Below are positions 57,204 through 64,000 of a stretch of DNA of 64,000 bases, piece after piece; the first letter of the stretch is position 1, and each line of letters opens with the position of its first letter. The notes under the pieces are model-generated. The model was not told the origin of the DNA. It saw only the letters and a program-made list of their open reading frames with translations, and did not search any database. The position numbers were made by a program, and so were the translations under genes. The DNA comes from Purpureocillium takamizusanense (taxonomy: Eukaryota; Ascomycota; Sordariomycetes; Hypocreales; Ophiocordycipitaceae): the NCBI RefSeq assembly GCF_022605165.1, contig NC_063071.1, positions 1,364,001-1,428,000 of the forward strand, given 5' to 3'.

Positions 57204-58943
57204 TCAGGGGTCGTCGGTCTTGGCTTCATCTTCTTTCCATTCCTCCTCCGTCATGTGATATCGCTGGGACAAGATGGTGAAGACGGCCCACAGCTCGCCG
57301 CAAAGCGCAAAGTGCAGGAGCTCGCTGCCAAAGAAATTGATGGCAGACACCCACGTCATGCCGCTCAGCATGTTCGCTCCGTACATGTCGTTGAAGGGCA
57401 GGCCCTGCCTCAGCCTCCAAGTTCGCGCCACCAGTCGCAGCGCCGTCCCCTCGTACGGCACCATGAGTATCCGGCAGAGGGCTTCCGTGAGCATGTGGGC
57501 GCCGACGACCGCGGGGAGCCTCGTAAGCATGGTATCAAGGTAGGTCACAGGCTGGCTTGCGTTTGCTCTCGCATCTGACGCTACGCTTGGTCGCAACTCA
57601 GCAGACCAAAGGCCGGGCGGCGCGTCCGTTGACTCCGTGGCTTCGACGTCGAAGCTAATGAGGGTTGCACTAACTCCCTCGTTGTCCTCCTCGTCGCTAC
57701 CGTAGTCGTCACCCCGAGAGGAGAAGACGCTAGGTCGCCTGACCGCTTCCACAGGGCCCGGGTGGCTCGACGGAAGCTGATCCGGTGGAGGCGAATCCTC
57801 TCTTTGAGAGTCTTGGACAACAGTCCAGCCATCATCCGGTTCGTTCATCTGCTGAGGTGCCGTTGAGGAAGGAGGGGGTGGCGGGGGTGGTGGTGATGGC
57901 AATGTTTGCGACTGCATGAGCCGGTGCTTCTTACTCTCAAGCGCAGTACTAGGTAGCCGAGTATAGATTTGGCCCCAGATCTGGGGCTTCCAATCGCGCA
58001 ACATGCGCCGTGCCATGACCCAGACTATGAACGGGGTAGTGGAAACGAAAACACTCCCCGTCCAACGCAGTATCGATGGTAAGGAGAAATCATCTGGTGG
58101 CGGTGGTGCTGGCATGGGCGACTCTTCCGTGAACGGGACAAAGAACTTGGGGTTTGGCAACAAGGTCAAACTCTTAGTCAAGCCAAGTTGCTGTAGGGCG
58201 ACATAGAGCTCCAAATGGACACGGAAGTATGACCAAATCTCATGTACCCTGCTGAGTGTCAGCCATGGGCACGGCCCGCAGGTACGGAGTCCACGCTTAC
58301 CAATGCCGGGCAAGCCGTCTGTTGGGGTCGTTAAGCCAAAGTCGGCTCACTTGTCGTTCAACGAAAGTTGTGAGCAAGCTGGTAGGTGCTCCAGCAAGCA
58401 AGTCTCGCGGGACCGAGAAGTCTTCTTTAGCCTCCTTGTAGAGTTGCCAAAAAGGTATATGGGAGTAGCGCCTATAGATCTTGATGCATGTCAGGGTGTG
58501 AGGCTCACAGAAATTGCTGGATCGCACATACTAGTATTCGTTGGCGGAGACCATCAAGTCCAAAAACCCCCGATGACTCGACACAGCGAATAGCCGGTCT
58601 GACAAGCGCAAGGCCAACGTTTTCCTCGTAATCTCCGTGGCGTCGCTGCGACTCGGCTTCGGGCGCGGAGAAGGGGTTCTCGGGCTCGGCAACGCCAATA
58701 ACGAGCATGACCTCGTTGTGCGACCGTACAATGTCGCGGTTCATGCGTCTGGTCTCCGGGTTTATGGGGCGACCTCGATAGTCATACTGCTGCGCTGGAT
58801 GGCGGGGGTCTTCCTCACCGTCTCCGGGGACCACCTCATCGTAGGGCGAACGGCCCTGAGGAGGTATGTAAGCCTTGCACCGCCTCGGGGGAGATTTGGG
58901 AACGCACCAAGGCCTGCGCCGTGAGAGGCCCTAGCATACCCAT
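57204..58943 (-). CDS. Unrecognised fungal membrane protein
   Basis: My model has four exons: 58943-58908, 58855-58532, 58479-58301 and 58248-57204, giving 527 residues. All introns are 52-53 nt with good donors (GTGCGT, GTATGT, GTAAGC). I do not recognise the family. The N-terminal third is soluble and charged, including NENVGLALV-like helical sequence and YRRYSHIPFWQLYKEAKEDF. At about residues 245-270 lies a hydrophobic segment (SILRWTGSVFVSTTPFIVWV). A Pro-rich run and an acidic disordered linker follow (about 300-400). The C-terminal part has two further hydrophobic stretches, LPAVVGAHMLTEALCRIL and WVSAINFFGSELLHFALC, so it is probably an organelle or endomembrane protein with two or three membrane spans. 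It is convergent with MCM5 (220 bp) and divergent from UTP13. Confidence 0.72.
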
Positions 58944-59278
58944 GCTTATTATCAAGTGCAGTTTACAACGTTAAGTCATGTCTGGAAATGCTTGCCCAAG
59001 CGGCTGGGGATGGACTTATCAACAACAAGAGGTGGCTTCGATGAAGTGAGTTGGGTGGAGCTGGCTTGGAGGCGCCAGGGTAAAAGAAGCATGGCGGTGG
59101 ATCCTCATCACCCCCAAGTTTCAGCCCGGCATGACGCTGACTCATCATGTCGGAGTCGCAAATGCTAAGTTACCCGTTATCTTATCGCAAACCAAAAAAA
59201 TTCCCGTCAAGCTCTCACATCCATTGCCAGACAGATTCTTTGCACGCCTGAACAGCCAGTGTGCAGCTTTGGTTGGCA
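58944..59278. other. Divergent promoter region, membrane protein / UTP13
   Basis: 335 bp between start codons. No gene and no recognised binding site other than a generally CA/CT-rich run before the UTP13 start. Confidence 0.5.
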
Positions 59279-62116
59279 ATGGCGACGAAGCAGCCCTTGA
59301 AGACGACCTTCAACGTCGACCGTGTGATACGACCGATTTTCACCGGCGGCTCCGTGTCAATCGACAATGGCGCACAAATTCTGGCCACGACCTTTGGCGA
59401 GGATGCCATCTTGACCAACCCCGCCAATGGAAGACATCTCGCCCAAATTGAAGGCGTAAGACGCAACCTCTCTCGTTACAGAAATCCGTGTACTAACTAT
59501 CTACAGGATGGAGAGCTTATCTCAACTCTGACCCGTGGGTTACTTTACTAAGTGGCCGAAGTGGCGCACGCTGACCGTTTCTTAGTGACTCCATCGGGCT
59601 CTCACCTGATTATGTGCTCTCGATCCTTGTCCATGAGGATATTCGCACTCAAGCGCTCGTCCGACGAAAGCTCTATTGAAGCATCGCTCATCCGAACGTT
59701 AAAGCCCCATTCGACTCCAGTTGTGGTGCTGGCTGTCGATCGTACGAGCACCCTCCTCGCGACAGGAGGCACGGACGGCGCCATCAAAGTGTGGGACATC
59801 GCTGGCGGCTACGTCACTCACACATTCCGTGGACCTTCCGTACTGGTATCGGCACTACATTTCTTTGAAGTTGCGTCGCGTGCCAACGACACTACAGTTT
59901 CTCGGAAAAGCAAAAAGGGCGGCCGGGCGCGCGAAGCTGACGACGAAACTGAGGCGGCTAGTACCACGCACTTCAGACTCGTTTCCGGCAGCCAGGATGG
60001 CAAGGTCCGTGTCTGGGATCTGAACAAGCGGGGCTGCATCGCCAATTTGGACTCGCACGTTTCGGACGTCCAGCGGCTCGACTATTCGCCCGAGCAGGAC
60101 GCGATTGTCAGCGGGAGCAGGGATAAGACCATCATCTGGTGGGATGCCAAATCTTGGAAGATTCGAAAGGTCGTCCCTTGTTTGGAACTTGTCGAGACGG
60201 TTGGCTTCGTCGATGAGGGTCGCCTGACTTTTTCTGCCGGCTCCAATGGATGCCTTCGAATTTGGGACACGGACACCGGCGCCGAGCTCACACCGAAGCA
60301 GGCTGCCAAGAGTGAGGAAGAGGCTATGGTCTCTGGGATTTATCGGCCGTCACTGCCATTTATCTTATGCGTCCAGGTCGACCGCACTTTGGCTCTCTAT
60401 GAGTTGCCAACGAAAGCCAAATCCGCGGACCTTTCTGGCCCTGAGCCGTTCCGCCGGATATCCGGAACCCATGACGAGATCATCGATTTGGGGTATCTGC
60501 TTCCGGACAGGTCCATGCTTGCGCTCGCCACGAACTCTGAGGACATCCGCTTGATATCTGTCTCCGATGCAGAGGAGGTTGAAAAGCAGGGAACTTGGGT
60601 CGAGAGCAAGACCCCGTATTTTGGACAGGATGTGGCTTTGCTTCGCGGCCATGAAGACATCATCATTTCGTTGGATGTTGACTGGTCCGGCCACTGGATC
60701 GCTACTGGTGCCAAAGATAACACCGCACGCCTGTGGCGTGTCGACCCGGCCACCAACTCGTTCGTATGCTGGGCCACGTTTTCCGGTCACGCCGAGTCAC
60801 TTGGAGCGGTTGCCCTCTCACGTACAGTGCCTGCGGAAGGATCCGCTGCTCGAACCGACCCCTTGAGTCACCCACCCCCTTTCCTCCTCACGGGCTCCCA
60901 GGATCAGACCATCAAGAAGTGGGAAATCCCTCGAAAACAACAACAGCCGGGCCAGAAGGTGGGATCGCGCGCAGCATTCACGCGAAAGGCCCACGAGAAG
61001 GATATCAACGCCATCAACGTACACCATTCCGGCCAGCTCTTTGCGAGTGCGTCACAGGACAAGACGGTCAAGATCTGGTCCGTGGCCGAGGGTGAGGTTC
61101 AAGGCATCCTGCGGGGCCACAAGCGTGGTGTCTGGACCGTTCAGTTCTCCCCAGCGCAGCTGCCCCCGATACAAGGCGATGATGGCCCGGTTACCGGTAA
61201 GGGGGTCATGCTCACGGGCAGCGGCGATAAGAGCATTAAGCTGTGGAGTCTGGCCGATTACACATGCATTCGTACTTATGAGGGTCATACGAACAGTGTT
61301 CTGAAGGTGGTTTGGCTGAATACGCCGGCATCGAAGGAGCAGTCCAAGAGGCCGGTTCTGTTTGCCAGCGCCGGCGGTGATGGATTAGTCAAAGTCTGGA
61401 ACGCGAACACAGGAGAGGCAGAGTGCACGCTCGACAACCACGAAGATCGAGTGTGGGCCCTGGCCGTCCATCCTGACACCAATGCCATCGCTTCCGGCAG
61501 TGGCGACTCAACTGTGACCTTCTGGAAGGACACGACGGCCGAGACGCAAGCCGCTGCTTCACAAGCTACGCTGAAGATGATTGAGCAGGAGCAAGAACTG
61601 CAAAACCATATCTTTGCAGGCTCCTATCGAGAGGCCATCACTTTGGCACTTCAGCTCAACCATCCCGGCCGCCTTCTCAGCCTGTTCACTTCGGTTGTTA
61701 CGAGCAACTCGCCCGAGAAGGGCAGCCTGTGCGGACTCAGGGCCGTCGATGACGTTCTCGGAAGCCTCTCTGACGAGCAGATATTTTTGTTGCTTTTGAG
61801 ACTGCGGGACTGGAACACTAATGCACGAACGGCGCCTATTGCGCAAAGAATCTTGTGGACTCTGGTCCAAAGCTACCCGGCGTCTAAATTCTCCAACCTG
61901 TCTATCAAGGGTGCGCGTGGGCAACAGAGCCTCAAGGATGTTCTCCACGGCTTGAAAGTCTATACGGAACGACATTACAAGCGCATGGAGGAGTTGGTTG
62001 ACGAGAGCTATTTGGTGGAATATACCCTACAGGAGATGGACAGCTTTGCGCCGCTTGAGGCTGTTGATGTCGCCATGGAAGAGATGGACGATGCTGATGA
62101 AGTTCTGGTCGCGTAA
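59279..62116 (+). CDS. UTP13: U3 snoRNP / SSU processome WD40 protein Utp13
   Basis: Nucleolar WD-repeat protein of the UTP-B subcomplex, needed for early 18S pre-rRNA processing. Three exons, 59279-59455, 59507-59534 and 59586-62116, give 911 residues. Exon 2 is only 28 nt; it bridges IEGDGELISTLTLTPSGSHL. Two seven-bladed propellers are expected: repeats such as LLATGGTDGAIKVWDIAGGYV, LVSGSQDGKVRVWDLNKRGC, IVSGSRDKTIIWWDAKSW, WIATGAKDNTARLWRVD, LFASASQDKTVKIWSVAEG, MLTGSGDKSIKLWSLADY and AIASGSGDSTVTFWKD are clear. The last 165 residues form the Utp13 C-terminal helical domain (IFAGSYREAITLALQLNHPG), which separates it from other WD proteins. The acidic C-terminus is MEEMDDADEVLVA. Confidence 0.95.
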
Positions 62117-62680
62117 GCACGGGGGCACCGGGATATCATGTAGGGCATGGAGGTGCACAGATGGCAGGAAGTCGTTTTTGGATCCCACATAGAGACACAT
62201 AGCATGGTAATTGGCGTTTGGTCGACATCTTGACAGGGCCTGTTCACATCGGCGGGTTTGCTGCCAGATTCAGGGTAGGGCTTGAGCTGGCGCGGAACGC
62301 GAGGTCGACGCAGCGCTGGTTCAATGAAGTATGCAGCGCGCAAAATCAATCATATGATGGATGGGATGTATGAAACAATGCACTGGCCAATTGCTTGAAT
62401 GATAATGGGCGGTCGATTGCAGTTCATTTCCCCGTTCACATCATGGGGCCGGGATCCTCTCCAACTTGCATGATGAGGTTGATGGGCAAGAGCTGAGGCG
62501 GACGAGCGACGCGCCCCACAGTGACCTCTTATCTTTTCAGCCTTGCCGCAAGCATACCGCAAGCACGCTCGGAATACCAACCTCGTCGCCAAAAGTTTCT
62601 CCCTCCCACCTTCCCCGCCCATCGTCCAGCAACACCCGACCTCTGCGCGATTCCTGACCACGAGGCGCCACGCAGTCGTC
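62117..62680. other. Intergenic region, UTP13 to SAD1
   Basis: 560 bp between same-strand genes, holding the UTP13 3' region and the SAD1 promoter. No gene is seen. Confidence 0.5.
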
Positions 62681-64000
62681 ATGGCCAAGCGACAGGCGTC
62701 AGAGGCCCTGGACGAGCTCGCGGGCGTCGCGTCTCCCGCCTCGAAGAAGTCGCGAACCGGCGAGCTCGAATCGCCGCTTGGGCAGCAGCAGCAGCAGCCC
62801 AAGTCGCAAAACGGACGGATAGACGGCGATGACGACGATGATAATGACGATAGCAACGACGACGACGACGGCAGCGCCGGCCAGGTCAACGACACAGAAC
62901 ACCCGCTGCGGGCGCCGATACGGCAGGACGCGCCGACCGAGGGCTACGACGACCTCTACCTCGACACCATCGACCGCAACGTGCTCGACTTTGACTTTGA
63001 GAAGCTTTGCTCCGTGTCGCTGTCCAACATCAACGTCTACGCATGCCTCGTGTGCGGCAAGTACTTCCAGGGCCGCGGGCCCAAGTCGCACGCCTACTTC
63101 CACGCCCTCGACGAGGACCACCACGTCTACATCAACCTCGAGACGCAGCGCGTATACGTGCTGCCCGAGGGCTACGAGGTCAAGGGCAAGGCCCTCGACG
63201 ACATCAAGTACGTGTCGGACCCGCGGTACACGCGCCGCGAGGTCATGGACCTGGACCGCGTCGACCGCAAGAGCTGGACCCTCGCGGGCAAGCAGTACAC
63301 GCCGGGTTTCGTCGGCATGAACAACATCAAGGACAACGACTACCTCAATGTCGTGGTCCAGGCGCTGGCGCACGTCGCGCCCCTGCGCAACTACCTCCTG
63401 CTCGAGGACTTTTCCTCCAAGACGGAGCTCGTCCGCCGCTGCAGCATTCTGTTCCGCAAGATCTGGAACCCGCGCGCCTTCAAGGCCCACGTCTCCCCGC
63501 ACGAGCTCCTCCAGGAAATCTCCCTGCGCTCCAACAAGCGCTTCACCCTCACCGCCCAGTCCGACCCCGTCGACTTCCTCTCGTGGTTCCTCAACAACCT
63601 CCACCTCGGCCTCGGCGGCTCCAAGACCAAGCCTGGCAGCTCCATGGTCCAGCGCACCTTCCAGGGCAAGATGAAGGTCGAGTCCCAGGCCATCACGGCG
63701 CGCGCCGACGCCGGCGACAAGCTGCGCTTCGAGGAGGCTGCCGACGTCAAGGTGGACGTGGTGCGCTTCCTCCTCCTCACGCTGGACCTCCCCTCGGCGC
63801 CCCTCTTCCAGGACGAGCTCGAGAAGAACATCATCCCCCAAGTGCCGCTGACTACGGTCCTGGCCAAGTACGACGGCCAGCGCGCGCAGGAGCACCACGC
63901 CCAGCGCAAGCGCTACCGCCTCCTCCACCCCCTGCCCCCCTACCTGATGCTCCACGTCAAGCGCTTCTCGCAGAACAAGTTCGTCTCGGAGCGCAACCCC
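62681..64000 (+). CDS. SAD1: USP39/Sad1-type splicing factor (3' part outside the window)
   Basis: 440 codons are open from ATG 62681 to the window edge; the gene continues beyond it. It belongs to the U4/U6.U5 tri-snRNP protein family (yeast Sad1, human USP39), nuclear. The N-terminus has Gln and Asp runs. A ZnF-UBP domain at about residues 100-185 carries CLVCGKYFQGRGPKSHAYFHA with the Cys/His ligands. The USP-like domain starts GFVGMNNIKDNDYLNVVVQAL. At the position of the catalytic Cys of active ubiquitin proteases the sequence has Asp in NNIKDNDY, the known family state, so no protease activity is expected. YLMLHVKRFSQNKFVSERNP just before the edge is the USP box-II region. The His of the triad lies outside the window. 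Confidence 0.93.
   Translation, partial: MAKRQASEALDELAGVASPASKKSRTGELESPLGQQQQQPKSQNGRIDGDDDDDNDDSNDDDDGSAGQVNDTEHPLRAPIRQDAPTEGYDDLYLDTIDRNVLDFDFEKLCSVSLSNINVYACLVCGKYFQGRGPKSHAYFHALDEDHHVYINLETQRVYVLPEGYEVKGKALDDIKYVSDPRYTRREVMDLDRVDRKSWTLAGKQYTPGFVGMNNIKDNDYLNVVVQALAHVAPLRNYLLLEDFSSKTELVRRCSILFRKIWNPRAFKAHVSPHELLQEISLRSNKRFTLTAQSDPVDFLSWFLNNLHLGLGGSKTKPGSSMVQRTFQGKMKVESQAITARADAGDKLRFEEAADVKVDVVRFLLLTLDLPSAPLFQDELEKNIIPQVPLTTVLAKYDGQRAQEHHAQRKRYRLLHPLPPYLMLHVKRFSQNKFVSERNP

Noticed and set aside
62699..63955. 418-codon minus-strand open frame opposite SAD1
   Set aside because: Shadow of the clear USP39/Sad1 reading frame; Val/Glu/Asp/Leu repetitive composition typical of reverse-complemented C-ending codons.

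Overview
The window is nuclear DNA of a filamentous ascomycete, most likely a sordariomycete of the Hypocreales. The reasons are GC-rich coding sequence with C/G-ending codons, short introns of about 45-170 nt with GTRNGT-like donors and CTAAC/CTGAC branch sites, two CT-rich gene leaders, and a fungal gene set (Zn2Cys6 factor, ERG20, GPI-type cell-wall protein, Ams2/Spt21-type GATA protein). No species can be named from sequence alone.

Layout. 0.6-24.7 kb is a housekeeping block: an Ams2/Spt21-like GATA protein (+), DNA polymerase alpha B subunit POL12 (+), spliceosomal MFAP1-like protein (-), an RmlD/MAT2B-like NAD(P)-binding protein (+), a large RA-PH scaffold-like protein (+), farnesyl diphosphate synthase ERG20 (-), APC/C subunit Cdc23/Apc8 (+) and a proline-rich GPI-type cell-wall protein (-). 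From 24.7 to 37.5 kb lies a gene-poor stretch whose only confident gene is a small secreted protein at 30.8 kb; it also carries simple repeats and a few protein-like fragments. From 37.5 to 49.9 kb is an accessory-looking block: a Zn2Cys6 transcription factor (+), a 2-oxoglutarate/Fe(II) dioxygenase resembling thymine-7-hydroxylase (+), an aldo/keto reductase (-) and an NCS1 Fur-type nucleobase permease with 11 exons (+). From 50.4 kb to the end housekeeping resumes: GARP subunit VPS54 (-), MCM5 (+), an unrecognised membrane protein (-), UTP13 (+) and the USP39/SAD1 splicing factor (+, cut by the window end).

Functional threads. POL12, MCM5 and the Ams2/Spt21 protein all belong to S-phase biology. 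MCM5 has two ACGCGT (MCB-type) boxes 9 bp apart in its promoter, and POL12 has one. MFAP1 and SAD1 are both spliceosomal. The dioxygenase and the nucleobase permease, with a transcription factor and a reductase alongside, could form a small pyrimidine or other small-molecule module; this is inference from proximity and family.

Most gene models below were assembled by hand from exon reading frames. Every complete multi-exon model gave a total length divisible by three and, wherever the family is recognised, joined conserved family motifs across its introns. The weak points are exon 1 of the Ams2/Spt21 gene and one acceptor in the aldo/keto reductase. No tRNA or rRNA gene, CRISPR array or intact transposon was recognised.
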